Source: Allorhizobium pseudoryzae (GTDB lineage Bacteria > Pseudomonadota > Alphaproteobacteria > Rhizobiales > Rhizobiaceae). Taken from it: a stretch of 64,000 bases of DNA. The position numbers and the translations under genes were made by a program. The first letter of the stretch is position 1; every line of letters begins with the position of its first letter. Positions 8,036 to 15,426 of the stretch are shown here, piece after piece. The stretch spans positions 2,558,001 through 2,622,000 of the forward strand of contig NZ_CP049241.1 in the NCBI RefSeq assembly GCF_011046245.1, read 5' to 3'. The notes below the pieces were generated by a model. That model was given only the letters and a program-made list of their open reading frames with translations. It was not told the origin of the DNA and did no database searches.

Positions 8036-10012
8036 TCAGTCCTTGTCGTAGAGGCTGCTGAGCGGCTTTTTCAACAGGCTTTCGCGCAACGATCCCCCAC
8101 GCCGCAAGGACAGTCCGCGGGCAGCTCCGGCCTCATCATGGGACAGGCCCGCCGAGTGAGACGGATCGCGGCGAATGATGCGGCTTTCCGATGGCGGCTG
8201 GTAAGGATCCGGCCGTGCGCCCGGCAACATGTCGGGGCGGTAGGGCTCCAGCGCCGGCTCGGCTGCCGCCGCGGCTGGGGGGCGCGCGGTCTCGCCCGTC
8301 AGTTCACGCCGCCAGCGCTCGAATTCCACGTCGCCTGCCGGCGCATCGGGCGCCAGGCGCGGCGGCAGGTCACTGCTCGACACGCTCTTCTGGAAGGCCG
8401 ATATGTCCGGGCCTGACACGGCGCGCATGCGGGCAATGACGGTGCGCAGATCGACATTGTCCGGGGTGATCTCGCTGCCCTTGTCGGACACGCCGTTCGC
8501 CTTCGGCAGCAGATCGTCCTCGACGCGGGAGAACTTCATGCGCATCGGCACGCTGATCGCCTCGCCGAAGGCGATTGCCTCGCCATTGCCGATCGACGAC
8601 AGGAAGCTGATCGTCGACAGCGACGAGTTCGGGATGGCCGAACGGATGATGTCCTGGTCGCTGTCATTGGCAAGCCGCATGGCAAAGACCGTCGAGCATT
8701 GCGAGAGAATGGTCTGGTCGAGTTCGCCCGGGCGCTGGGTGATGACGCCGAGCGAGACGCCGTATTTGCGGCCTTCCTTGGCGATGCGGGAGATTGCCTG
8801 GCGGGTCGGGAAAAATCCGAGCTCCCGGTCTGCCGGCACATAGCGGTGCGCTTCCTCGCACACCACCAGCATGTGAATTGCGCCCTCGCTCCACAGTGCC
8901 AGTTCGAAGGACATGCGGCAGAGGATGGAGGCGACCGAGTTCACCACTTCGGACGGGATTCCCGCCAGCTGGAAGGTGGAGATGGGCCTGTCGCCGCCCG
9001 GAATGCGGAAGATATGCGCGATCGTCTCCATGATCGTGTCGTTGATCGTGTTGTTGGAGAACATGAAGTGATAGCGCGGGTCGTTGATCGCCGATGTGAT
9101 GCGCACCTTGAGGGCGCGCAGCGCCGGCTTTTCCGCGCGCCCTTCCAGGCGTCCGATGCGCTCATCGATGAGCGCCAGCAGATCGGCCATGCGATAGGGA
9201 ACCGGCGTATCGGCGGTGACGGAGCTTTTTTCGCTGCTGCGCCGCATCAACCCATTGTCGTTGCCGCGGAAGGCGCGCTTGGCCTCGGGGATCACGTCGC
9301 GCAGCACGTCGAGTTCTTCGGCAACCGGCGGGCGGCCGCGGAACAGGACTTCGGCAAATTCCTCCAGTCGCATCAGCCAGAAGGGCAGGTCGAGCGTATC
9401 GGTATCGATCACGACGGCCTTGTCCGGAAAGGCGGCGGCAAATTCGTTGTGCGGATCCAGAATGAGGACGCGCAGCTTGGGATCGGACTCGATCGCCTTG
9501 TGCAGGAGGAGCGAAACGGCGGTGGACTTGCCGACACCGGTCGAACCGACAATGGCAAAATGCTTCGACAGCATGGACGGGATGTGGATCGTCGCGTCGA
9601 TCGAATCGTCCTGCGTCAGTTTGCCGATAACGCAGGTATCGGATTTTCCCGTGTCGTAGATCCGCATGAGGTCGGCGGAGCGGATGCGGTGGGCAATCGC
9701 GCCGAGATGCGGATAGTTGGAGATGCCGCGGGAAAATTCCTCGCGACCGTCCGGCCCGACATGCACTTCGCCGAGCAGTTCGACCTCGATCCGGAATTCG
9801 TTGTCGTGGCCTTCCAGCCACTCCTGCGAGCCGGTCGACATGGAGCAGGTCAGCGCCACGACACGGTTGCGTCCGACGCTGATGGAGATCAGCCGGCCGA
9901 CCGACCAGAGTTCGGTGAGATCCGTTGTGCCGCTTTCCGCGACGGCCGCGATCGTTGCCCGTGCGCCGCCGCAGGCCACCACGCGGCCCAGCATGCGGTT
10001 GCGCGGGTGCAT
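8036..10012 (-). CDS. HerA/DUF87-type ATPase with HAS-barrel
   Basis: This 658-residue protein is a HerA-like hexameric ATPase of the FtsK-HerA group, whose characterised members pump DNA in end-resection or defence complexes. An N-terminal beta-rich HAS barrel (about 1-115) precedes the Walker A GSTGVGKSTAVSLLLHKAI. The Walker B region is LVVCEEAHRYVP, and a sensor-like stretch is GVITQRPGELDQTILSQC. The last 120 residues are Pro/Arg-rich and low in complexity. There is no adjacent nuclease gene (NurA/Sir2 type). The start is uncertain: TTG 10072, with a better-spaced AGGGG, would add 20 residues. Confidence 0.85.
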   Translation of the reverse strand: MHPRNRMLGRVVACGGARATIAAVAESGTTDLTELWSVGRLISISVGRNRVVALTCSMSTGSQEWLEGHDNEFRIEVELLGEVHVGPDGREEFSRGISNYPHLGAIAHRIRSADLMRIYDTGKSDTCVIGKLTQDDSIDATIHIPSMLSKHFAIVGSTGVGKSTAVSLLLHKAIESDPKLRVLILDPHNEFAAAFPDKAVVIDTDTLDLPFWLMRLEEFAEVLFRGRPPVAEELDVLRDVIPEAKRAFRGNDNGLMRRSSEKSSVTADTPVPYRMADLLALIDERIGRLEGRAEKPALRALKVRITSAINDPRYHFMFSNNTINDTIMETIAHIFRIPGGDRPISTFQLAGIPSEVVNSVASILCRMSFELALWSEGAIHMLVVCEEAHRYVPADRELGFFPTRQAISRIAKEGRKYGVSLGVITQRPGELDQTILSQCSTVFAMRLANDSDQDIIRSAIPNSSLSTISFLSSIGNGEAIAFGEAISVPMRMKFSRVEDDLLPKANGVSDKGSEITPDNVDLRTVIARMRAVSGPDISAFQKSVSSSDLPPRLAPDAPAGDVEFERWRRELTGETARPPAAAAAEPALEPYRPDMLPGARPDPYQPPSESRIIRRDPSHSAGLSHDEAGAARGLSLRRGGSLRESLLKKPLSSLYDKD

Positions 10013-10079
10013 GGCATCACGCCGATCCTGCTCGCCGGCCGATAGGGAGTGGTGCAACTCGTGATTACGCAAACTGTCG

Positions 10080-10268
10080 CCCCTGTCATCGGGCTGGAAC
10101 TAAAGCACTCAAACGTAACCGAAATTTTTCGATAACGGAGGGACCATAAAGGGTGCGACTTAATAACTTCTTTCCGAGCCACGCTCAGAACGTCCGGTTT
10201 TGCGACAGTGCCTGCGGGTATGTCTGCCGAAAGATACGGCACAGCGTGACGTTTTGTTGCGCACTTGC
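10080..10268. other. intergenic region upstream of the ilvB leader
   Basis: The 230-base stretch before the leader promoter lies between the HerA-type gene and ilvB. It is AT-richer than its surroundings and contains no convincing gene. An open frame through it (from 10153) has no ribosome site and no recognisable composition. Confidence 0.5.
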
Positions 10269-10297
10269 ATTGACGTTTCGTAATTTTATGGCTAACA
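10269..10297 (+). promoter_or_regulatory. candidate promoter of the ilvB leader transcript
   Basis: ATTGAC (10269-10274) and CTAACA (10292-10297) are 17 bases apart, in the rhizobial CTTGAC-N17-CTATAT arrangement. The -35 is good and the -10 is weak. The start site would fall near 10304-10306, directly at the leader-peptide ATG (10307). Confidence 0.45.
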
Positions 10298-10306
10298 GTT
10301 CCCGCC

Positions 10307-10363
10307 ATGATCGTATCGAACGCACTTATCGTGGTGGGAAGGCGCATGGGCAGGACGGAGTAA
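10307..10363 (+). CDS. ilvB leader peptide (attenuator, 18 aa)
   Basis: The peptide reads MIVSNALIVVGRRMGRTE. Seven of its first ten residues after Met are Ile, Val, Leu or Ala, with the run Leu-Ile-Val-Val at codons 7-10, as expected for a branched-chain amino acid leader. Codon 13 onward overlaps the 5' arm of a hairpin (10342-10350), and a terminator hairpin with seven Ts follows before ilvB. No ribosome site precedes the ATG. With the candidate promoter just upstream the message would be nearly leaderless, as known for the rhizobial trp leader peptide. Confidence 0.75.
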   Translation: MIVSNALIVVGRRMGRTE

Positions 10364-10389
10364 CCGTCCGGCGATAGCCACCCATGCGC
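10342..10389 (+). promoter_or_regulatory. leader hairpin of the ilvB attenuator
   Basis: GCGCATGGG (10342-10350) pairs perfectly with CCCATGCGC (10381-10389). Nested inside is GGACGG-AGTAA-CCGTCC (10353-10369). A ribosome stalled on the Leu-Ile-Val-Val codons (10325-10336) would cover the outer 5' arm, whereas one at the stop codon would open the inner stem. Its exact role (pause or anti-anti-terminator) is inferred. Confidence 0.6.
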
Positions 10390-10395
10390 AAACCG

Positions 10396-10420
10396 AAGGC
10401 TCCTCAAGGGGCCTTTTTTT
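10396..10420 (+). terminator. attenuator terminator before ilvB
   Basis: AAGGCTCC-TCAA-GGGGCCTT forms an eight-pair stem (one G-U) with a four-base loop and runs into seven Ts ending at 10420. It lies between the leader peptide and ilvB, as an intrinsic attenuator should. Confidence 0.82.
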
Positions 10421-10475
10421 ATGCCTTCAATCTGGCTACGGCCTCGTGACAATCAGAGCAGACGGACTTTTTGAC

Positions 10476-12254
10476 ATGACGGGTACAGACAATCGGATGA
10501 CTGGGGCGGAAATCGTCCTGAAGGCCCTGAAGGACAACGGGGTCGAGCACATTTTCGGCTATCCGGGCGGCGCCGTGCTGCCGATCTATGACGAGATCTT
10601 CCAGCAGGACGACATCCAGCACATTCTCGTCCGTCACGAGCAGGGCGCCGGCCATGCGGCCGAGGGTTATGCCCGCTCCACCGGCAAGGTCGGCGTCATG
10701 CTGGTCACCTCCGGACCGGGAGCGACGAATGCCGTCACCCCGCTGCAGGATGCGCTGATGGATTCGATCCCGCTCGTCTGCCTGACCGGTCAGGTTCCGA
10801 CCTCGCTGATCGGCTCGGATGCCTTCCAGGAATGCGATACCGTCGGCATTACCCGCCCCTGCACCAAGCACAACTGGCTGGTGAAGGACGTCAACGAACT
10901 GGCCGCCACCATCCACGAAGCCTTCCGCATCGCGCAGTCGGGCCGTCCGGGCCCGGTCGTTGTCGATATCCCGAAGGACATCCAGTTTGCGACCGGCACC
11001 TATACGCCGAAGGCCGATCACGTGGCCCAGAAGAGCTACAAGCCGAAGGTCGAGGGTGACCTGAACGCGGTTCGTGCTGCCGTCGAACTGATGGCCTCGG
11101 CACGGCGTCCGGTCCTTTATACCGGCGGCGGCGTCATCAATTCCGGCCCGGAAGCCACGAAGCTCCTGCGCGAACTGGTCGAGCTCACCGATTTCCCGAT
11201 CACGTCTACGCTGATGGGCCTCGGTGCCTATCCGGCTTCGGGGAAGAACTGGCTCGGCATGCTCGGCATGCACGGTTCCTACGAGGCCAACATGGCGATG
11301 CATGACTGCGACGTCATGGTCTGCATCGGCGCGCGCTTCGATGACCGCATCACCGGGCGCCTCAACGCGTTTTCGCCGAATTCGCGCAAGATCCACGTCG
11401 ATATCGATCCGTCCTCGATCAACAAGAATGTCCGTGTCGATATCCCGATCGTCGGCGATGTCGGCCGGGTTCTGGAGGACATGGTTCGCCTGTGGCGGGC
11501 GCTGCCGAAGAAGCCGGAAAAGGCGCAGACGGCGGAATGGCACCAGCAGGTCGATCGCTGGCGGGCGCGCAATTCGTTCGCCTACAAGAACTCCCATGAT
11601 GTCATCATGCCGCAATATGCGATCCAGCGGCTTTACGAGGCCTCCAAGGGGCGCGAGACCTATGTGACGACCGAAGTCGGCCAGCACCAGATGTGGGCGG
11701 CACAGTTCTTCGGCTTCGAGGCCCCGAACCGCTGGCTGACCTCCGGCGGCCTCGGCACCATGGGGTACGGCCTGCCGGCGGCGATCGGCGTGCAGGTCGC
11801 CCATCCGGAAGCGCTGGTCATCGACATTGCCGGCGACGCCTCCATCCAGATGTGCATCCAGGAAATGTCCTGCGCCATCCAGTACGGCCTGCCGGTCAAG
11901 ATCTTCATCCTCAACAACCAGTACATGGGCATGGTGCGCCAGTGGCAGCAGCTGCTGCATGGCAACCGCCTGTCGAACTCCTATACCGAAGCGATGCCGG
12001 ACTTCGTCAAATTGGCGGAAGCCTATGGCGCAGTCGGCATGTATTGCGACGATCCGAAGGAACTGGACGACAAGATCGCCGAGATGATCGCCGTCAACCG
12101 GCCGGTGATCTTCGATTGCCGGGTCGCCAATCTCGCCAACTGCTTCCCGATGATCCCGTCGGGCAAGGCCCACAACGAAATGCTGTTGCCCGACGAGGCG
12201 ACCGACGAGGTCGTGGCGTCGGCCATCGACGCCAAGGGTCGGCAGCTCGTTTGA
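10476..12254 (+). CDS. ilvB: acetolactate synthase large subunit
   Basis: This is the TPP-dependent catalytic subunit of acetohydroxyacid synthase (also called IlvI in rhizobia), the first common step of Val, Leu and Ile synthesis. From ATG 10476 it has 592 residues. It shows MTGAEIVLKALKDNGVEHIFGYPGGAVLP, the catalytic Glu in RHEQGAGHAAEGYARS, FAD-domain sequence in the middle, and the TPP/Mg motif beginning GDASIQMCIQEMS and ending with NNQYMGMVRQWQ. GTG 10446 would add ten residues. The regulatory subunit ilvH lies 0.8 kb downstream, beyond a toxin-antitoxin pair. Confidence 0.96.
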   Translation: MTGTDNRMTGAEIVLKALKDNGVEHIFGYPGGAVLPIYDEIFQQDDIQHILVRHEQGAGHAAEGYARSTGKVGVMLVTSGPGATNAVTPLQDALMDSIPLVCLTGQVPTSLIGSDAFQECDTVGITRPCTKHNWLVKDVNELAATIHEAFRIAQSGRPGPVVVDIPKDIQFATGTYTPKADHVAQKSYKPKVEGDLNAVRAAVELMASARRPVLYTGGGVINSGPEATKLLRELVELTDFPITSTLMGLGAYPASGKNWLGMLGMHGSYEANMAMHDCDVMVCIGARFDDRITGRLNAFSPNSRKIHVDIDPSSINKNVRVDIPIVGDVGRVLEDMVRLWRALPKKPEKAQTAEWHQQVDRWRARNSFAYKNSHDVIMPQYAIQRLYEASKGRETYVTTEVGQHQMWAAQFFGFEAPNRWLTSGGLGTMGYGLPAAIGVQVAHPEALVIDIAGDASIQMCIQEMSCAIQYGLPVKIFILNNQYMGMVRQWQQLLHGNRLSNSYTEAMPDFVKLAEAYGAVGMYCDDPKELDDKIAEMIAVNRPVIFDCRVANLANCFPMIPSGKAHNEMLLPDEATDEVVASAIDAKGRQLV

Positions 12255-12264
12255 TCGACGGCAG

Positions 12265-12290
12265 GGGACAGGGTACGGTGATCCTGTCCC
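12265..12290 (+). terminator. hairpin between ilvB and the toxin-antitoxin pair
   Basis: GGGACAGG and CCTGTCCC form a perfect eight-pair stem with a ten-base loop, eleven bases after the ilvB stop. Only TT follows, so it could be a weak terminator or an mRNA stabiliser. Confidence 0.5.
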
Positions 12291-12312
12291 TTGTCCGGTG
12301 GAGGTTGGTGCC

Positions 12313-12633
12313 ATGGCCAGAGCAAGAATGAGCGAAGACGGCGCGGTGGTGATCCCGAAGTCGATGCGCGATGCGCACGGCTTGAGACCGGGCAGCGAGT
12401 TCGAGCTGATCGACGGCGGGGAAACGATCACCTTGCGTCCGCTGGAGACGGACTGGCTGGCCCCTCCCAATGGGCAGACGCTGACGATGGCGGAGTTTTT
12501 GGCGTCCATCCCTAAGTATGACGGTCCGCCGGTCGATCTGTCACCGGAAGCCATTCGTCACGCAATCGATCAGGCCGTCATCGAGGACTGGCAGAGGCTG
12601 GAGCGCCAGTGGGATGACGACAAGAACGGTTGA
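12313..12633 (+). CDS. AbrB/VapB-type antitoxin
   Basis: This 106-residue protein begins at ATG 12313, eight bases after GGAGG. Residues 1-45 form a SpoVT/AbrB swapped-hairpin DNA-binding domain (VVIPKSMRDAHGLRPGSEFELIDGGETITLRPL). The acidic C terminus (LSPEAIRHAIDQAVIEDWQRLE) is the likely toxin-binding tail. Its end overlaps the PIN-domain gene by 20 bases. The pair is read as a VapBC-like toxin-antitoxin module that would repress its own transcription, though it appears to sit within the ilvB-ilvH transcription unit. Confidence 0.85.
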   Translation: MARARMSEDGAVVIPKSMRDAHGLRPGSEFELIDGGETITLRPLETDWLAPPNGQTLTMAEFLASIPKYDGPPVDLSPEAIRHAIDQAVIEDWQRLERQWDDDKNG

Positions 12634-13015
12634 TACCAATATCCTTGTGCGCCTGCTGGTGCGTGACGACAGCGAGCAGTGGGCCGCCACGGCAAGGCTT
12701 GTGGCGGACCATCGTATCGTTGTCCTGCCAACCGTCCTTCTGGAAACGGCATGGGTCCTTCGAAGCCGGTTCCAGTTTGCGCGTGAGCAGATGGTGGCGC
12801 TGTTTCGTCAGATGGCGAGCACGCAGGCCGTTATTCTCGTCGAGCGGGAGAGCGTGCTGAAGGCCCTAGACGCATTTTCAAACGGCATGGACTTTGCCGA
12901 TGCCATGCATCTCTACCTGATGAACACCGGCGACACCTTCATCACATTCGATCGTGATCTGGTGCGGTTCGCCAACACACATCTCAATTCCGTCAGCGTC
13001 GAGCTGGCGCGCTGA
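12614..13015 (+). CDS. PIN-domain toxin (VapC-like RNase)
   Basis: This is a 133-residue PIN-domain protein, probably an RNase that stops translation when the antitoxin is lost. The acidic metal-binding residues are all visible: Asp7 (TVDTNILVRLL), Glu44 (TVLLETAWVL), Asp93/Asp96 (GMDFADAMHLYLM) and Asp113 (FITFDRDLVRFA). ATG 12614 lies inside the antitoxin gene and follows a GGAG. The longer open frame upstream is only the antitoxin read in another frame. The catalytic set looks intact, so it should be active. Confidence 0.88.
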   Translation: MTTRTVDTNILVRLLVRDDSEQWAATARLVADHRIVVLPTVLLETAWVLRSRFQFAREQMVALFRQMASTQAVILVERESVLKALDAFSNGMDFADAMHLYLMNTGDTFITFDRDLVRFANTHLNSVSVELAR

Positions 13016-13045
13016 ACAAGACCATCAGAGGAAACGGACAGACCC

Positions 13046-13618
13046 ATGAATGCACAGCTTCAACCCACCGGTTCGGCCTATTTCATCTCGCCGGAAACCG
13101 CGCGCCAGGAACGGCATACGCTCTCGGTTCTGGTGACCAACGAGCCGGGCGTGCTGGCTCGCGTCATCGGCCTGTTTTCCGGCCGCGGCTACAATATCGA
13201 AAGCCTGACCGTTTCGGAAACCGAGCATGAGGCGCATCTGTCGCGCATCACGATCGTGACGACCGGAACGCCCACGGTTTTGGAGCAGATCAAGGCGCAG
13301 CTCGATCGCATCGTGCCGGTTCACCGGGTCGTGGATCTGACGGTGCGCGCCAACCAGCTCGGCCAGGAACGGCCGATCGAGCGCGAAGTGGCCCTGGTCA
13401 AGGTGGCCGGATCGGGCGAAGGCCGTGCCGAGACCCTGCGTCTCGCCGATGCTTTCCATGCGAAAGTGGTGGATGCGACGGTTTCGCATTTCATCTTCGA
13501 GATCACCGGCAAGTCGTCGAAGATCGACCAGTTCGTCGCCGTCATGCAGCCGCTCGGGCTGATCGAGGTCTGCCGCACCGGGATTGCCGCGATGAACCGC
13601 GGCCCGCAGGGCATGTGA
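13046..13618 (+). CDS. ilvH: acetolactate synthase small (regulatory) subunit
   Basis: IlvH activates IlvB and confers valine feedback inhibition. The 190-residue protein has an N-terminal ACT domain (HTLSVLVTNEPGVLARVIGLFSGRGYNIESLTV) and a C-terminal ACT-like domain ending MQPLGLIEVCRTGIAAM. A ribosome site AGAGGAAACGG precedes ATG 13046. It follows the PIN toxin gene by 30 bases on the same strand, so ilvB-vapBC-ilvH may form one transcript unless the toxin-antitoxin pair brings its own promoter. Confidence 0.96.
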   Translation: MNAQLQPTGSAYFISPETARQERHTLSVLVTNEPGVLARVIGLFSGRGYNIESLTVSETEHEAHLSRITIVTTGTPTVLEQIKAQLDRIVPVHRVVDLTVRANQLGQERPIEREVALVKVAGSGEGRAETLRLADAFHAKVVDATVSHFIFEITGKSSKIDQFVAVMQPLGLIEVCRTGIAAMNRGPQGM

Positions 13619-13641
13619 TCGCTAATCTGTGATGAACCTTC

Positions 13642-13664
13642 AGGGGCGGCCGTCGAGCCGCCCT
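13642..13664. terminator. hairpin between ilvH and the aldo/keto reductase
   Basis: GGGCGGC-CGTCGA-GCCGCCC is a seven-pair GC stem between two converging genes. There is no long T tract on the plus side. It probably serves both genes. Confidence 0.6.
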
Positions 13665-13691
13665 TGTGCGGTCTGATGGTTCAAGGCCGTC

Positions 13692-14537
13692 TCACAACAT
13701 CTCCAGCGGCTGCTTGCGTGTCGGCGGCGGGAAGGCGGCGTCGAGGGCTGCCCAGTCCTCATCGCTGATATCGAGATCGATCGCGCCGTGGTTCTCCGTG
13801 ACCCGTGCCACGCTCGCCGTTTTGGGGATCGCCACCACACCGTCGCGGTCCAGCACGAAGGCCAGCGCCAGCTGCGCCGGCGTCGCCTGATAGGCCTTGG
13901 CGATGCGGATAAGCTCGGGATGGCGCAAAATCCGTCCCTGTTCGATCGGGGAATAGGCCATCACGGCCATCCGGCGCGCCTGGCACCACGGCAGGAGATC
14001 GAACTCGATGCCGCGGCGCGACAGGTTGAACAGCACCTGGTTGGCGACACAGTGGTCTCCGCCCGGCACCGCCATCAGTTCCTCCATGTCATCGATGTCG
14101 AAATTGGAAACGCCCCAGGCGCCGATCTTGCCGGCCCGTTTCAGGTCTTCCATGGCGGCAACCGTGTCTTTCAGCGGGTGCTCGCCGCGCCAGTGCAGGA
14201 GATAAAGATCGAGGCGATCGGTGCCGAGCCGCTTCAGGCTTGCCTCGCAGGCCTCCATCGTACCCTGCCGGCTGGCATTCCAAGGATAGACCTTGCTGAC
14301 CAGGAACACCTCATCCCGCCGCCCGGCGATCGCTTCGCCGGCCACGTCTTCGGAGGCACCGTCGCCGTACATCTCCGCCGTATCGATCAGTGTCATGCCC
14401 TGGTCGATCGCCGCCCTCAGCGCGGCCACTTCGTCGCTTCGGCGGGAAGGATCTTCGCCCATCTTCCAGGTGCCGATGCCGAGGGCCGGGATTTCCGGCC
14501 CGGAGGTGAGGGTGATGGTAGGCATGTCGTCATGCAT
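13692..14537 (-). CDS. aldo/keto reductase
   Basis: This is an NADPH-dependent aldehyde/ketone reductase of the AKR superfamily, 281 residues from ATG 14537 (AGGAG 11 bases upstream; ATG 14525 is the alternative). The TIM-barrel landmarks are present: [21 protein letters not shown] (catalytic Asp and Tyr), [10 protein letters not shown] (Lys), [12 protein letters not shown] (His), GVSNFD, and the cofactor loop [19 protein letters not shown]. The exact substrate is unknown. It converges on ilvH. Confidence 0.92.
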   Translation of the reverse strand: MHDDMPTITLTSGPEIPALGIGTWKMGEDPSRRSDEVAALRAAIDQGMTLIDTAEMYGDGASEDVAGEAIAGRRDEVFLVSKVYPWNASRQGTMEACEASLKRLGTDRLDLYLLHWRGEHPLKDTVAAMEDLKRAGKIGAWGVSNFDIDDMEELMAVPGGDHCVANQVLFNLSRRGIEFDLLPWCQARRMAVMAYSPIEQGRILRHPELIRIAKAYQATPAQLALAFVLDRDGVVAIPKTASVARVTENHGAIDLDISDEDWAALDAAFPPPTRKQPLEML

Positions 14538-14639
14538 GAGATGTCTTTCTCCTCTGGCAGCCATAGACCGAAGATGTGACTTTGCCCGGGATGTGCAAGG
14601 CCCGCCGGCGTTCTGCTGCCGATTTGGCTCCGTTTGACC

Positions 14640-14837
14640 TCAGGACTTTTCCGCCGGTCCCTTGGCCCGCATCTGCGTTTCGTTGATCTTTTTGTACAGC
14701 CGGCGCACGCCTTCCTGATCCATGCCCAGCAGCGTCGAGCATTCGCTGGCGCTGCATCCGTGACCGAAATAATTGAGAGCGTTGAGGATAGCGGTGATGT
14801 CGGCATCGGTGACTTGCAGGGTGTTTGATCGTGTCAT
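14640..14837 (-). CDS. small hypothetical protein (65 aa)
   Basis: ATG 14837 is preceded by an ideal AAGGAG five bases upstream, so this is probably a real gene. The protein has two Cys (GCSASECSTLLGMD), a helical middle and a basic C terminus; a helix-turn-helix-like DITAILNALNYFGHGCSASEC pattern can be drawn only loosely. I do not recognise the family. It follows the secreted-protein gene at 14895 after a strong hairpin. A partner or immunity role for that protein is possible but speculative. Confidence 0.65.
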   Translation of the reverse strand: MTRSNTLQVTDADITAILNALNYFGHGCSASECSTLLGMDQEGVRRLYKKINETQMRAKGPAEKS

Positions 14838-14860
14838 TGTGGCTCCTTGTCGAAAGGGAA

Positions 14861-14884
14861 GCCGCCCGCGGCGGGGCGGGCGGC
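14861..14884. terminator. GC hairpin between two small minus-strand genes
   Basis: GCCGCCCGC and GCGGGCGGC pair perfectly over nine bases around a six-base loop. On the minus strand it lies ten bases after the secreted-protein stop and is followed by TTCCC, a weak terminator tract. Confidence 0.6.
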
Positions 14885-14894
14885 AGGGGGTAGA

Positions 14895-15338
14895 TCACTT
14901 CAGATCGTCAAAATAGGTCTTGCCGTCATCGGGCCGGAACGCGGTTCCGCAATCCTCCGGCAACGGATTGTAGATGATCACGGTTCCTGTCCGAGCATCC
15001 CAGTGCGCGGTGCGGCTGTTGGAAAGACCCCGTGAGACCGTCGGATTGTCAAGGATCTTGGTGAGGAACCCTGCAAAATCATCGGCACTCTCGAGCGTCG
15101 GGTCGGGGAAGGCCAACCCGTTGATGATGACGCCGTGGACGAACTCGTCCGAGTGTTTCGTGAAGGCGTGGCCGTGGGCGATCTTCGCGGCGACGTCCGC
15201 ATGGACGGCTGTATTGGCCGTGCAGGCGTTTTTTGCGTGCACCAGAGCGGGGCTCGCCGCGATCAAGGCAAGTCCGATCAGCCAGCTGGCTGCCAATTGC
15301 CGGACCAGTCGGACAAGGTTAAGGGTGATCGTCGTCAT
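14895..15338 (-). CDS. secreted protein with a toxin-like C-terminal domain (147 aa)
   Basis: A Sec signal peptide (about 1-35, ASWLIGLALIAASPALVHA) precedes a compact domain of about 110 residues. That domain has HAFTKHSDEF, then SRGLSNSRTAHWDARTG, then TVIIYNPLPEDCGTAFRP and a final KTYFDDLK. The His-x3-Lys-His start and the RTAxWDxxTGTVII...GTAFRP core remind me of small RNase-like toxin domains at the C termini of polymorphic toxins (BECR-type fold). That resemblance is from memory and unverified. Two Cys could form a disulphide. It is downstream of the two RhiA-like genes, behind a terminator. Confidence 0.6.
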   Translation of the reverse strand: MTTITLNLVRLVRQLAASWLIGLALIAASPALVHAKNACTANTAVHADVAAKIAHGHAFTKHSDEFVHGVIINGLAFPDPTLESADDFAGFLTKILDNPTVSRGLSNSRTAHWDARTGTVIIYNPLPEDCGTAFRPDDGKTYFDDLK

Positions 15339-15366
15339 GATGTCTGTCTCCTTTGGAGGGTGGGTG

Positions 15367-15385
15367 AAAACCCCGCGATGCGGGG
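15367..15385 (-). terminator. intrinsic terminator after the second RhiA-like gene
   Basis: On the minus strand CCCCGC-ATC-GCGGGG is followed by TTTT. It ends transcription from the RhiA-like genes before the secreted-protein gene. Confidence 0.75.
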
Positions 15386-15426
15386 CAGGACACCGGCACC
15401 GCCCTTGCCGGATCAGGATCAGGCCG

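Noticed and set aside
8699..10045. 448-codon plus-strand open frame opposite the HerA-type gene
   Set aside because: The opposite strand has clear Walker motifs; this frame is rich in Arg, His and Asp as expected for a GC-rich shadow.
10153..10377. 74-codon open frame across the ilvB leader
   Set aside because: It has no ribosome site, reads through the attenuator stems in another frame, and the leader peptide at 10307 explains the region better.
10419..12554. 711-codon minus-strand open frame opposite ilvB
   Set aside because: It is entirely antisense to ilvB and has no family resemblance.
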